DNA of 64,000 nt from Euonymus europaeus (GCA_963580455.1 OY756970.1:17236001-17300000), one strand, 5' to 3'. Counted from the first letter of the stretch, positions 21,839 to 34,657 are shown. The notes: generated by a model from the sequence alone, not told the origin. Made by a program: numbers and translations.

Positions 21839-24800
21839 ATGTTATCTGGGTTGTTGAACTTTTTGAGGGCCTGTTTTCGGCCAACGTCTGACAGATATCT
21901 GCACAGAAACTCAGATACGAGTGGTCGCCAAGATGGGCTCTTATGGTATAAAGATCATGGGCTTCACTTTAATGGTGAATTCTCAATGGCTGTAGTGCAG
22001 GCCAACAGTTTACTGGAGGACCAGAGCCAGCTTGAGTCTGGCAGTCTGAGCTTGCACGAGTCTGGTCCATTTGGTACCTTTGTCGGTATTTATGATGGCC
22101 ATGGCGGTCCAGAGACATCACGTTTTATTGCTGATCACCTCTTTCAGCATCTCAAGAGTAAGTGATTTGAACTTCAGTGGACTTTTTCTTGTATTTATAT
22201 TGGTTTGACGTTTTGGTTGCCCTTTATATTCTGTGCTTAAAATTGATCTTTGTGGAAAACTGAATTTGTATGTGTGCATGCGCTCGTGTGTGTTTTCCTC
22301 CTGATATGAAGAGAATTTATTAAATAAGAGATGAACTTACAAATGGTGCATCAGGCTTCCCTCCTAAGTTTTGCAAGAAACGAATGGGACAAATAAGTAG
22401 ATAAGTGCTACAGTTGAGTTTAATATAAGCTCAGGGCACTCTTTAAAAAGTTCAAGACGGACACCATCTTGGAGAAGTTTGTAAACTTGTCTTATTAGCA
22501 TAGTAATTGAAGAGGTAAGCACCGATCCTCAGAAACCTGTTGGCCTTTTCCAACCAGATAAACCTTATCACTGAAAATGTCCTTCTACATTAGGCTTTCT
22601 CTGGAAGTCTTTTCAAATCATCAAAATGTTATCAATAAAAATTGAATCAAGTTTTCTTATGAAGGCAAGTACTCATAATTTGTTTTCTGATATACTACTG
22701 AGGAAGCATATGACAGCTATCTGGATGCAGGAGACAAAAACATTGACCTTTTTAGGGAACTTTGGCCTTTCACGTGTAAAGAGCCTAGGGAAAAGGGGTT
22801 CTACCAGACACACACATCAGTAAACCAGAGATGGATTGACAAGTGAATTACTGAATTCCCCGCAGACTATCTAGGGGCCAGACCCTCTCTCGAAGTGCTG
22901 TAAAAAAAACCCAAGTCTTAAAGAATATTGAGTGGTACACCCTTGTTTCCTCATGAAAAATGGAGCATGCGGAGTTAAATAGAGTGGATTAATGGTAGGA
23001 TGTTGTTGATTTTGTGATTGCTGAGCTGAAAAAGAAATGGGCTATGATAATATCTTTCTTGTTCTCGTATCTCCGAAGCAGGAAAAACTTATGTGAATTT
23101 AATCAAGTAGATCCTTGCAATTAGTGGAACATTTCTTTTCGGTTGCATAACTCTTCACTTTCTTTCCATGGCTATTTAATTGATCGTAACTTTGAGCTCG
23201 AAGGGTCAGTTTAAGTAATTTAGTGAGCATGTTTTACTTGGTAGACCAAAGTATAGAGATCAGTTCCCTGTGCAAAAATTTCCTGATTTGATTTTCTGTG
23301 TTTAGGGTTTATTGAAGAGCAACAGTCAATGTCTGTGGATGTAATAAGAAAAGCATATCAAGCGACAGAGGAAGGTTTTGTCTCTATTGTTGCCAAAGAA
23401 TGGTCTATTAAGCCACAAATTGCAGCAGTTGGATCTTGCTGTCTGGTTGGTGTTATCTGCAGTGGAACCCTTTACATTGCCAACCTGGGTGACTCTCGTG
23501 CTGTTTTGGGGAGAGCTGTGAAGGCAACTGGGGAAGTTCTGGCTGTCCAGCTATCAGCAGAACATAATGCTTGTATAGAGTCTGTGAGGCAGGAGTTGCA
23601 AGCCATGCACCCTGATGACTCACAGATTGTAGTTTTAAAACACAATGTATGGCGTGTAAAGGGCATTATACAGGTGAATTTTCTCCCGCTGCCCCTTCAT
23701 TCTTTTACTTTTGAGATTAATATAGTACTTGCGATGGCTGGCTATCTGTCCTCTTGCACCACCACTGTCTTTTAGTCTCTGTGATATTCATTTGTCAATA
23801 GTCAATACCACTTGTAACATCTGGGAGCACCTAATACAAACGGAGATGTTCTGACTTTTAGTGGTTTAATTTGCCTCTTTTTGCCGATGATGTAACCATC
23901 TGGCAAAACCAAAATTTGGTTCATATGACATCGGAGCATTTAGCTATCGATACTTTTTCCTTTTTGTAGTTACGCTGCTAGCTTATTGTATTTCAAATGG
24001 TTCCACGAGTTCAGTGCATTTAGTAAATTTCCTAATCGTTTTGTCAACTTGTGAGTTGTAGACAAGGTTAGTTTGGGAGTAAATATATAATTTGATTAAT
24101 TTTTTATTGATTTTGCCTGGGATTTAACTATTTCAAGGAATGGAGTAGAAAACGAGGGTGACTAAAGATGATGGGAAATATATTTGTAGGATCTCAGGTC
24201 GCAGAAGGGTGATGTTTCATATTATAGGTGTCTATCATATGAGATTCTACTGAAGAAATCAATCTGCAGAAATCATTACATAATATCTCCCAATAGGGTT
24301 CCAAAATGAGCTTTAGCTTTTGCTTTTGGGGCTTTTTGAAAGATGTGGGCCAGAAAGACAATTTTCAGTAGTTAGTAGTTCAGGGCGTAACTAATGTTGT
24401 TAAGGCCAAATCGATGTGCCAGGATTTGAACATTGATCTGCTAATTTTTTTTCCGTTGCACAGCGTGATTGACATCTGGGATGTCTGAAATGCAACCTGA
24501 TTTTACTTAATGAGATTGGAGAATGGCCGGACAAAAAATGGCGACTTCTTGCTGAACTGGTGTTCTATGTCCAGTTGGATGTTAATACTTTGTAGGAATA
24601 TTTTCTTTTGGATGCTGCTTTTCTTTCCATTCCATGCTACAATATTTATTTGGTTTAATGAATAATAGCTCAAGTACTTAACTTGTTAGAAATCGTTTGA
24701 GCACTTTAATTACGACTTGAATATATTGGCTCCTATGAACTCCTCATCTCTACTCCTCTTATTTCCCTTCGTAGTGATGATATCTTTTGGTACTTTTTTT

Positions 24801-26672
24801 TTGGCTGGCTTATTGTCTTAAAGTTTGATTAGTTGTATGTATGCGATTCTACCAATGTCTACAGAATACCATTTTTAGAAGTCCTGATGTCAGACAAAGT
24901 TCAAAACTTGTGATTCTTTAAGATTTTACATATTTATTGTGTTTGTTTGCACCCTCTGATCTGAAGCAGTATTTTTGTTTGAGTTTGTACGCTGATTGTC
25001 AGAGTTTTCTGATTTTCAGATTTCTAGATCCATCGGTGATGTTTATTTAAAAAAGGCTGAGTTCAACAGGGAGCCTTTATATGCAAAATTTCGTCTTCAC
25101 GAACCTTTCAAAAGACCGATATTAAGTTCAGAACCATCAATTTCGGTGCATCAGCTGCAGCCCCACGATCAATTTGTTATATTTGCATCTGATGGGCTTT
25201 GGGAGCACCTTAGCAATCAAGAAGCTATTGATATTGTTCAACGTCATCCACGCAATGTAAGATATGCTCATCTTTCAAAATTTTCTCATTTATAAATTTT
25301 TTTCTCCAGCTGCATTAGGTGTAATTTCGAAAGTTCTAGTCTTACATCTGGTTTTACGATTAATTTTAGAGTTTCAAATACCATGCTTTTAATGTTTAGC
25401 TATCGCAGGTCCGCTAGTTGCCATGCCCATTGTGATTTAGTATTTTATCTAAGGTCAACTTTGTCTTAATGCTATCGGCTGGTATGGGGATGCCATGAAC
25501 AAATAGATACAGATGTGATGTGATAAAATAAAAGATAAACAAGTATACATATTGTCTTCATTTGAATTCTTACAAAATATTAATTTTTCTTGATGTTTAG
25601 TGATGCAATCAGGATATATGATATGAAAACTTTTGATCTGTGCTCTGTAATTTTTTTTTTGTTTATGTGCGAATGCATCTGAGACTTATAGTGTGTTTAA
25701 GGGATTTGGGGAGAGAGAAAGAGGAGAAATGAACCCATCTCTCAATTCCCTTGTTTGGATAGGTTGGAAGAAGAAGAAAAATGAAAGGAGGAATTTAAAG
25801 TGAATTGGAAGGAAGAATTCACTAATTTTTTGCTAAAATGTTTTCTTCCCAAAATAAGGTCATTTGGAGTGGAGGGAAAGAAAATTAAGTTATTTATAGG
25901 TGAGATCTATTTTGCCCCTACTTAATACTTCAACTTAAAAACAGTGATTAATTAATAAAATAAACCAATTGTTTTCCCTTCCTTTCCTTTTATAATGACT
26001 ATGAAATAACAAGTTCTACCTTGCTCTCTCTTCCTCTCTCTTGTTTTAATGAATTTCCCTCCCCTTCCCTCAATCCAACGGTAGCGTCATTATGCTAACA
26101 AAACCAATATGACTGAAATATTAGGCATGAGTTTCTATAATAATTTGTTTGATGCATCTGTATCTAAAGACGGAGATGTTTCTAGCCATGCAAAGATTAC
26201 GAATATGTTTCAGTTTCATTGCATTCATTTGTTCCTTGGAATTTTTCCTCTTGGGTTTGTCATCTCAAATCCTGCAGATGTAGCTTTGAGTTTGTATTCT
26301 TTTATTTGATAAGAGTTATTAAACCGTTCTATATCATCCTTGGTGTGCGCTACGAGAAATGGAAAAGCAGAATTCACATCTTAGTTCTATTCCTTACGGC
26401 AGGGAAGTGCGCGGAAGCTAGTTAAGGCTGCGCTGCAAGAAGCAGCAAAGAAAAGAGAAATGAGATACTCTGACCTGAAGAAGATCGACCGTGGTGTACG
26501 TCGGCATTTCCACGATGACATCACAGTAATAGTTGTGTTTCTTGACTCGAATTTTGTGAGCAGAGTTAGCTCTGCCAAGTCCCCCAATGTATCGATCAGA
26601 GGGGGTGGAGTCAACCTGCGTCCAAACACATTGGCTCCCTGCACCACGCCAACGGATGCTGGCAATAATTGA
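21839..26672 (+). CDS. Clade-D protein phosphatase 2C
   Basis: Metal-dependent Ser/Thr phosphatase. Clade-D members (APD, PP2C.D) dephosphorylate plasma-membrane H+-ATPase and oppose SAUR-driven cell expansion; this role is inferred from family. Four coding exons, 21839-22157, 23306-23673, 25020-25256 and 26403-26672, give 397 residues, the normal length. The N terminus [15 protein letters not shown] is a clade-D hallmark. Metal and phosphate motifs are present: GIYDGHGG (83-90, Asp86), GDSRAVLG (168-175), FASDGLWE (284-291, Asp287) and [10 protein letters not shown] (341-350, Asp346/Asp347). The long insert [14 protein letters not shown] and VWRVKG fit the same clade. It closely resembles Arabidopsis At4g38520 from memory. 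All introns are GT-AG. Intron 3 may carry a small transposon. The gene converges on the CPP1 gene. Confidence 0.95.
25690..26095. mobile_element. Possible MITE in PP2C intron 3
   Basis: A G-rich left edge (gtttaagggatttggggag) and a C-rich right edge (ctccccttccctcaatccaa) are roughly inverted copies about 400 bp apart. No clear target duplication was found, so this rests only on the imperfect inverted ends. Confidence 0.3.
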
Positions 26673-27038
26673 TGAAGTTGTATGTCATGTTTTTATCTCT
26701 GTTATTTTATTCCTCTCCTGTGAATACCCAGGTGGCTGGAAAAGATGCGAGGAGCGAATGATGGGTTCTTTAATGTATGCTGTATCTTTTAACTGGAAAC
26801 CAATACTTGCATAGCTTATTTGTCAAAGAAATTTCATAGAGCTGAAGAATAGTAGGACAAGGTGACAGTTACTATATAAAGTCGTCTCCTCGGAGAGTTT
26901 TCCACTCAGTTCATTATAATTTATGAATAGTTTTGTACAATTAGCAATAATGTACATCCTAATAAAACTAGCATATTAGTACAGATGCATAATTACAGGT
27001 TCTACAATTCAAGTACCGACCGCAACGCCCTCTTTCGC

Positions 27039-29942
27039 CTATTGTAGATAGAGAGAAACCAAGAATTGAGAAAACAGTACAAATTCGCTAACCGCAGCAG
27101 CTGGAGAGTGTAAACCAAGAAACGGCACAATGTCTACTTGCAACCAGTTCTCAACAGCAGATCCCACCAATGCACCAGCCAGAAGCCCCCCTATAGTTAA
27201 TACTGTGGCCTTCCCTGCAAAGACAAACCACATGACTCTCAAATTAATTTTCAAACTCTACTCCTTTCTTTAAATAATCAAATCCCATAGTGTAATCCAT
27301 TTATAGCTAATTGAAAAATGCTTATATGTCCAAGTATAACTCAGATCTCCAACACAACTAAAATCGCAACTGATCTTTACCAGAAGTGAGAGCATTAATT
27401 CCAGATATATCAGAAACCACATTTTACTTCCACAAGAAGCAAGCTTCCCAATTTATGTGAACAGGAAATTCGATTCAATATCATTTTATAAAATGTAGAA
27501 GAAAAAATTCACGCAAGGCCGATAATAAAATAACTCGACCATATATTGAACATATTTGCCCTCTCGTTACCATTTAGGAATACTTCTCAAAGTAGTACTA
27601 GACTGAAAACTGCCGATAATAAACTAACTCGACCACCTCTCGTTACCATTTAGGAATACTTCTCAATTTTTTGCTGCATATTTGACCAACCAAAATAAGC
27701 CCACATTAATGATAGACGTAACAAGAAAACACATTACCTAACTTCACATTCTTTTTGGTCATGAAGTATAAAGAAGCTCCAAAACTTGCAGCCAAGATCA
27801 ACCCTGGAACATCACTCTCACCATAAGCTGCTGTAGAGGATGTGGAAGCTCCGTTAAAATATGTTAAAACCATCAATGCTCCATATACACCAGCTTGTAT
27901 GCCCAGATCACCAGTCGATGGTGCCTCAATCGACACAGGTGCTTTCTTGAAAGTAGACTGTAGCCACTGCTGCATTGATCCCATTCCAGGAGCATTTGTA
28001 GATTTGACATCAGCATAGCGGATACTACTGCTAGCAACTTTTCCTGCTCGGCGCTGATTTAAGCTCTGCATAAGCAGCATGTCATATGCCGCCTCAACCT
28101 AAAGCAAAATCAACCATAAAGGTTACATGGAATAGATTGATATTTAGCTTAGTAAGGGCATAGTAAAGGTAGAATAAATGCAACAGCTAGAAATGGATAA
28201 ACCATCCACCAAAAGGAATTTGTAAATGAGTATATTGTGCACTTGAATTCATCTATGACATAAATACGTTACAATTTTTCAAAAACAGTGTTAGTGTGGA
28301 GATACTGATAGCTGTGCCTATAAGAGCATTTCAAATAATCGTCACCTTACAGCGTGATAAAAGAAAAAAAGCTCAATAACAAACTACACTCCATAAACAA
28401 TAACTTTAATTGTTAGCATTAATAACATAATATTTAGGGCATGGAAAGTTGGTTTTTTGAGGTCAGAACATAAAAAAATTACACTATGTAATTGTATTGA
28501 TATAGATTCGCACATTTGCATCAAATTGAGTTCTTGATATTGCAAGTGCTTACCAAATATCATGTGTTCCCACTGACTAAAATCTCTAGGAATGTCTAGT
28601 AAATGGCTGTTGAGGCATTACATGCGGATAATCACACAATAACTGGAGTCATTACATATTACTATATCTATAAATGCCAAAATGTCATCGCTTTACATCC
28701 ATGCAACTAAAATTTTCAGCTTCCAACAAACTACAAACCTCATCAAATAAGCACCTGTATCAAATTAACTAAAATTTTTGGCTTCTCAGTTTCGGGGGGC
28801 TCAAACAGAATCCAAGTTTCAATTCTGCAAGGTTTTAACTTCATGTTATACAAAAAATACCCAATCAGTACTCGTTTAGCCAAAAACAATTAAATTTAAG
28901 AATTATCATATATAATGAATATACTGCAAAAACCATATGACCATATCTAAAGAAGAAGACTTTATACACACAATATGTTAAGAAAAGATAAAAAAATGAT
29001 AGTAAATCTAGTAATTAAATATTTAAATCCAATCCAATGCTCCAAATATTTCATATATTATAGCCAAGCTAATACACTCAATGCACTCTTAGCAGGAGCT
29101 AATATTCCACAGTGGTACAGAAGATCTCTTCATCATCTTTCCCTTCTCTACAAAACCCCACATGTAAAGGGTTAACAGAATGTCCGAATCCAAAAGAACG
29201 AGCCAAGCTCACACCCTGAGCCTCTAACTTACAGAAAGGGAACTGGATACGTGTTCCAGTTCTCTGATTCTCTCAGAAAAACTAGCTAATATTAATGATT
29301 CCATGCACAGGCGCCAGAATCACGCCTTTCTCATGACAAACTTAACTTTCAAGCACACTATTAACACTTTCAGGTGCAAATTCGAGGTTAAAACTCTTTT
29401 ATTGGTAAGTCAAGGTTTCACAATTCACTAAAACCCAAGTCAGAGCCAAACGAAAGGTACATTAAATAACCCAAAAAAACTGTGAAAGTTACATAAATCA
29501 CCCAAACAAAGCAGGCCGAAACCGGCAGATGCGTTAAATACAGATAGATCAATGGTAAGCAATCCAGCACCAGAAAGTGGTAGAGACACACCTGTGCGAC
29601 GGCCTCGGGGTCGTCCTTACACGAAGCGACAATCGCGTTCTTGACGCGAAGTATGTCGTCAAAGGAAGTGCCTTCAGACACTCCGAGTAACTTTAGAGCG
29701 TTCTCCATGGACATATCGAACGGCGCAGAATCATCGGCTCGTGACCCCGCCCTTGCACACCCCGCCAAAACGCGCCGCCTCGGCGGAATCACCACCAACG
29801 TTCTCCACTCTTCGGCCTTGGCGGCGATGGTTGTGGGGGTGTGGAGATGTAGATGGAGATGGGTTGGAAGAACCGGCGGCTGTCGAATGAAGTGGGAAGC
29901 GGTGGAGAGGCGGTTGGGCCGGACGGAGAGATTAGCTGCCAT
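27039..29942 (-). CDS. CPP1: Plastid J-like chaperone CPP1/CDF1 (DUF3353)
   Basis: Chaperone-like protein of protochlorophyllide oxidoreductase (CPP1, also called cell growth defect factor 1), a plastid membrane protein with a J-like domain. In Arabidopsis it stabilises POR and so supports chlorophyll synthesis. Three exons on the minus strand: 29942-29592, 28098-27738 and 27214-27039; 295 residues. The first about 60 residues are rich in Ser, Arg, His and Pro with few acids, as in a transit peptide. The J-like region is PFDMSMENALKLLGVSEGTS to about residue 140, and it lacks the HPD tripeptide of true J proteins. Three membrane spans follow: LGIQAGVYGALMVLTYF, VPGLILAASFGASLYFM and VLTIGGLLAGALVGSAVE. 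The ending SQFLVSLYLQ is typical. Its stop lies 366 bp from the PP2C stop, so the 3' UTRs may overlap. Confidence 0.9.
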
Positions 29943-31084
29943 TGTTGGGAGAAATTGTGAGGCCTAAACTCTCTAGTCTCTACACAGTGCAACCACAAAG
30001 CAAAACGGCTAAACTGACTTGGATTTTTTTTAATTTTTTCCCTTTTTATAATATTTTTGAAGCTCGAATTTAATCAATTGAATAATGTCATATTTCTGCC
30101 TCTATTTCTATTCTCTAACAAAACAAAATTTTATATTTTTTAAATAAAAGGAAGAGAAGAAACTCAAAAATTCGAGATTATATATAATTCAATTACGTGA
30201 ATTAATTGACATATTTGAGTTTCGTAGCAAAATTTATATTTTAAAAGGATAGAATCTCTTCTTTTTTCTCAAAATTGTATATATGGTATAAATATTTTAT
30301 GAATATTTCTTTTGAGGAAAAGATCATTACATAACAACTAAATTACAGTCTTCGGGTTATTAAATATGCAAAGAATTATTATACTTTTAAGAATAATAAT
30401 CTAATGTGAATTCAACTGGCATATAAATTTGTATGATTATTATTAGAATTCAATTAGTTCTCGTTTATTTATACAAATTGAATTCATATTTTCTATGAAT
30501 TTGTCTAATCTAATGTGAACTAATTGAATTCATATTGTCTATGAATTCAACTGGCATATAAATTAGTTCTTCTAACACTAATTTGTTTTTTTAGAAGGCT
30601 CCATATGACATTTCCCAAAACCCAAACCGATCTCTAACAACTTACCCAGTCGGGCCGGCCCAAAAACACTCCGTCACTTTCATGGGCCAGACCTAAGGGC
30701 TGGCTCAAAGGCCCCTACAGTCTAACGAGCCAAGCCTTTTAAAAAAAAATAGAAAGAAATGTATAGGATTTCAAGTGTATAATACCAACATTTTTACCAC
30801 TTCACCACCAATTATATTAGTTCTCTCCGGACCTTTTAGATTTTTAAAAACTTCAATTTTTTTTCAAAACAGGATCGGGCTAAATGGGCTTCAGCCCATT
30901 ATCTAATATTGGACCGGATCTAGCGTGGATTGTTGACTTCGATCGACGGTATGTGCCACGGTGACAGTTCCCGGCCTGTTGACACGTCTACCCTAAGGGA
31001 TGGAAGGTAGAGTCGTAGAGAGAGGTGTGATTTAAATTAAAACAAGTGAAAACCGTCGATCTATGTTGATGACTGCTGCCTTGT
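29943..31084. other. Divergent intergenic region between CPP1 and the first small membrane-protein gene
   Basis: The CPP1 leader and promoter lie at the left. GGCCCA/TGGGCC motifs occur at about 30654, 30684 and 30890-30903. The string tgaattcaactggcatataaa is repeated at about 30409 and 30542. No gene recognised. Confidence 0.5.
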
Positions 31085-31275
31085 AGTGGGGTGCGCTTTT
31101 TCCCTTTTTTTTTGGCCTTTTTCTTTTATCACCCCCTATGGATCCCACCTGAGTCATCTCCCAATTCTTTGTGGTTGCTTGCTGGTGTTGCCTTGTGGGT
31201 GGGGTCCGTTTTCGTCAAGGTTAAACTATCTCAGTGCCTTTCAGTCTTTATTATAGTTTATATAGCTTAAGCAGA
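31085..31275 (+). promoter_or_regulatory. Promoter of array gene 1, shared with the other two copies
   Basis: Contains tttgtggttgcttgctggtg then ccttgtgggtggggtccg, nearly identical to blocks upstream of the two downstream paralogues (about 34224 and 36750), also preceded by a similar agtgggg(t/c) and ggatccca/gggtccca stretch. A TATA-like tttatatagc lies at about 31257, about 115 bp before the start codon. Confidence 0.7.
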
Positions 31276-31380
31276 GAGAGAGCTGCAATGACAGCACCGC
31301 TCAGTATCTGATTTTCTCCTAAATTTTCCACCTACCCTGTTCTTCGTCTTCAACAATTCCTACTTGCCACTTGTCTTCCT

Positions 31381-31947
31381 ATGAAGGGAGATCACCCAGA
31401 CCGAGACAGTAGTGGTAGCACTGGCTATGGCAGTAGTGGGAAGGGTAAGATGTGGGGGGAAGACCAAGAGGATGGGATTTCTCATCTTGCTACCTATGCT
31501 ACTCGCTCTAACAGCTCTGATCTGACCGAAAGGGTGCAGAGCATGCTTTCCGAGGTCAACACTACCAATCTTGTTCCAAGTTCGGATCCTCTGCATGGCT
31601 CGGCGTGGAGTTTGAGCAGCCGTACCTCACCACTTCAATACAGGGCTGTTGGGGCAGAAGATGGAATCTCAAGGAGAAACAGGGAAAGCATGGCGAAGTC
31701 CAAGGATGAAGATGAAAAGTTTTCCTTGGCCACAATTGTAGGGGGTGTGGTTGCAGGAGTTGCTCTGTTGGGCGGAATAGCTTTTCTTGTTGCTGGTTCC
31801 TCTTCCTCCGACTCCGACACCGACAAGGACAAGGACAAGAAGAAGAAGAAAACAATGGTAGCTCCAGGAAGAGGAGGGATTCATCGCATGTACAGGGATG
31901 ACTTTGAGAAAGACCCAAAAGCCTATTTCCTCAACTTGCGCAAGTAG
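31381..31947 (+). CDS. Small plant-specific single-span membrane protein, array gene 1
   Basis: Function unknown; family not named from memory. Single exon, 188 residues. The first about 110 residues are polar, Ser/Gly-rich and probably disordered, including a segment like SDLTERVQSMLSEVN. One glycine-rich membrane span, TIVGGVVAGVALLGGIAFLV (about residues 120-140), is followed by an acidic then lysine-rich linker (SDTDKDKDKKKKK) and a conserved tail, TMVAPGRGGIHRMYRDD and FEKDPKAYF, ending LNLRK. The tail and span are shared with the two paralogues downstream, which lack the long N-terminal part. By the positive-inside rule the Lys-rich tail is probably cytosolic. Continuous frame and conserved flanks argue for a real gene. 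Confidence 0.8.
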   Translation: MKGDHPDRDSSGSTGYGSSGKGKMWGEDQEDGISHLATYATRSNSSDLTERVQSMLSEVNTTNLVPSSDPLHGSAWSLSSRTSPLQYRAVGAEDGISRRNRESMAKSKDEDEKFSLATIVGGVVAGVALLGGIAFLVAGSSSSDSDTDKDKDKKKKKTMVAPGRGGIHRMYRDDFEKDPKAYFLNLRK

Positions 31948-32535
31948 AATCTTGAAGAAGGCCTAAAATCCTATATATATATGTGTGTGTGTCAATAATG
32001 GAAGTATTTTCTCTACTGCTGCTACGTTTAGTGATTATTATTATGTTTCCTGAATGAATGAAATTATATATTACTAAATTTTCACCCTGTTGATGATTTG
32101 AGTTCATTTCACTTAATATCACAATATTAGCTTGTTCCTAATCAAAATTCAGAAAACCCTAAATCAACATTACTATAATTCCATTGCAGAGAAAGAACAT
32201 GTTACGTAGTACACAGATATTGAATGTCTTGGCCCATAGGATTTTTTTTTCCCCTTCTCTTTTTCCTTTTTATGAAATAATAAAAATTAAAGTTAATTTT
32301 AGAGCTGCTTAGCTCCTAAGAAAGCATCAAAGAGTTTCTCTCTTTGAAGTTGATCCGGAGCTCTAGGTCTTTTCCTGCATCCATCTCTCTCTATCCTAGC
32401 ATCCGCGACTGGAATTCGTCACCTCCGCGCGCCTTCTACATTCTCATTAATTGTCCATTCTCGGATTTCAAGAGCACAAACTAACAGATCCAATCTATCA
32501 CATAAACACTCCGTAGATTTAGATAAGTATCCACA

Positions 32536-32722
32536 ATATATATACATATATGTGCGTGTGTTAGATCTAAAGAACACACCAATATTTTTTCTCCTATGAG
32601 ATGCACAGTTGAACTGATAAAAGGGAATATATATACATATATGTGTGTGTGTTAGATCTAAAGAACACACCAAGATTTTTTCATCTCCTATGAGATGCAA
32701 AATTGAACTGATAAAAGGGAGA
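32536..32722. repeat. Two tandem copies of a 91-bp unit
   Basis: Each copy runs from a TATATACATATATGTG(C/T)GTG stretch through ttagatctaaagaacacacc to tcctatgagatgca and gaactgataaaaggga. The ttagatcta core lies at 32561 and 32652. Confidence 0.9.
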
Positions 32723-33089
32723 AAAGAGATTGAGAAGGGGAGAGATAAAGAGTAGTGCTAAATTAATCCAAGTCTATATGCATCATTTGTAGGCAAATGA
32801 TATGAAAAGTTAAAATTTTAAAAAATAAAATATCTCATTTGAAAAATTCACAGCACATTTTTTTATTTTTTTTTAAAATAAAATTTTAACACACTTTATC
32901 TCTTAAAATACATATTGATTTCGAAAAAAATTATGTATCCATAATCAGCAAGTAAAGATATATCCAACAAGATTTATCATCGATAGGTTTTAATCACTCA
33001 TTCTTAATTACATTATTTTTAATTACATTATTTTTTGTATTAATATGTGGATTAAGTAGGTTATAGTGTTTATTTACGGGTACCAATAT

Positions 33090-33340
33090 GAGCTCGTATA
33101 TCGGATTTTCATACTGTAACCTAAACAATAAGTGTTAAACCCCAAGGGGAACGAATTCGCTAAAACCTAACAGGCTCGTGTATCGGATTTTCATGCTGTA
33201 ACCTAAATAATAAGTGTTATAAACCCCAAGGGGAATGGATTCGCTAAACCCTAACAGGGTCGTGTATCAGATTTTTATTTTATAACCTAAAAGACTCAGA
33301 TTCGCTACAAAATTCTAAATATTTCAAGTGTTTAACCTTA
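33090..33340. repeat. Three tandem copies of an 82-84 bp unit
   Basis: The unit is (g/g)ctcgt(a/g)tatcggattttca, then ctgtaacctaaa(c/t)aataagtgtt, then ccccaaggggaa and attcgctaaa(a)cctaacagg. Copies start at about 33092, 33174 and 33258; the third is diverged after about 40 bp, and weaker echoes continue to about 33370. Confidence 0.88.
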
Positions 33341-34144
33341 GGGTCCTAACTATTATACTCTAACGGGTTCGAATACTCAAAATAATTTCAATAAAAATGC
33401 AAAAAAATAATGAATATATATATATTCTACTATCATAATGTAATAAAATTTCAGCTCAAATAAACATTTTACACATCATATATGAATTACATTATTTTTA
33501 AAAATAATGTAATTGAAAAAATGGAAAAAAAAACTATAGACAATGGGTCTTATTAGAAATATTTTTACGCATTAAGTTCGAATATGTAATTTTTTTTGAA
33601 ATCTAACATGTATTTTAAGAGAGAAAACGTTTTAAAGTTTCGTTTATGAAAAAGATAAATAAAAATTGATTTTTCAAAAAGTCCAACATGAAGTGTCATA
33701 TAGACTTGGATTGAGTTGAGCTACTAAAAGTTGGATTCTATAACATTTTTGGGAGAAAAATATTTGAAGTAGAAAATTGGGTATTAAAATTAAAGACCCA
33801 TATGTCTAAAATATTCAATGGAACATGCATATACCATCAGCCAGCTGACGTGGTGCGCTGTTACCATTGAGTATTTTTTTTTTCCCCAGCGACAGGCTCC
33901 GGCACATTGACACCTCTACCCAAATGACATTGTGCTTTCTATGTTGGTGTGGTGGTAGGGCCCCTTTATCTTAGTTGTACGATTTTAGATGATGATTCAC
34001 CAAACCACATCGTCAATACCTCGCATAATTTCTTTAACTTAAAATATAAGTCTAAGTCAAAAAAAAAAAATGAAAGCATTATTTTTCACCTTTACCTAAA
34101 GCATACTAAGTGCACAAATTATCATTTTTGGTTGTCTAATTGAC

Positions 34145-34350
34145 ATCGTGCACCTCAGTAGTGGGGCTCGCTTACTTTTTCTTTAATCACGTTATGGGTC
34201 CCATCTCAGTGATCTTCCAATACTTTGTGGTTGCTTGCTGGTGTTGGCCTTGTGGGTGGGGTCCGTTTTAGTCCAACTTTTTTTTTATTTATCAAAAGTA
34301 AATTACGGCAATTGCTCATACTTTACCTGACTTGTCTTTATAAAGCTAAG
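34145..34350 (+). promoter_or_regulatory. Promoter of array gene 2
   Basis: Holds the shared block ctttgtggttgcttgctggt with ttggccttgtgggtggggtc and a TATA box, tctttataaagc (about 34335-34346), about 70 bp before the start codon. Closely matches the promoter of array gene 3. Confidence 0.75.
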
Positions 34351-34414
34351 CAGCTAGACTGAGAAGAGGAAGAAGGAACTGAAGAAGTAGAAGTGTTGGC
34401 AGAAAAAAGAAAGA

Positions 34415-34657
34415 ATGAGTCGCAGAGAAAGCACGGATGGTGAAGAAAGTGGAAGAAATGTTTCCATGAGCACGATTGTAGGGGGTTTGGTTGCAGGAAT
34501 TGCTCTGTTGGGCGGAATAGTTTCTCTTGTGGCTGGTTCCTCTGAAACCGAAAAGAACAAAACAATGGTAGCTCCAGGATCAGGAGGGAGTCGTCGCATA
34601 GACAGGAAGGTTTTTGAGGAAAACCCAAAAGCCTATTTCAGCAACTCGCGCAAGTAG
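34415..34657 (+). CDS. Small single-span membrane protein, array gene 2
   Basis: Function unknown. Single exon, 80 residues. A short charged N terminus (MSRRESTDGEESGRN) is followed by a glycine-rich span, TIVGGLVAGIALLGGIVSLV (about residues 22-41), a short polar linker and the tail KTMVAPGSGGSRRIDRK, FEENPKAYF, NSRK. About 80% alike to array gene 3 by eye; it aligns with the last part of array gene 1. Small size alone would be weak support, but three copies with conserved frame, TATA box and 3' UTR make it credible. The span with regularly spaced Gly could favour helix packing or oligomers (inference). Confidence 0.78.
   Translation: MSRRESTDGEESGRNVSMSTIVGGLVAGIALLGGIVSLVAGSSETEKNKTMVAPGSGGSRRIDRKVFEENPKAYFSNSRK

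Larger units (their letters stand above)
31948..33959. other. Intergenic region with two sets of short tandem repeats
   Basis: Left end is the 3' UTR of array gene 1. Beyond the repeats listed separately, the DNA is AT-rich with no recognised gene. Confidence 0.6.

Noticed and set aside
29641..29967. Plus-strand frame opposite CPP1 exon 1
   Set aside because: Shadow of the CPP1 transit-peptide exon, which has family similarity and correct splice sites.
31562..31918. Antisense open frames opposite array gene 1, with similar ones opposite genes 2 and 3
   Set aside because: They mirror the conserved sense frame; the sense protein has a coherent span and tail and the antisense ones do not.
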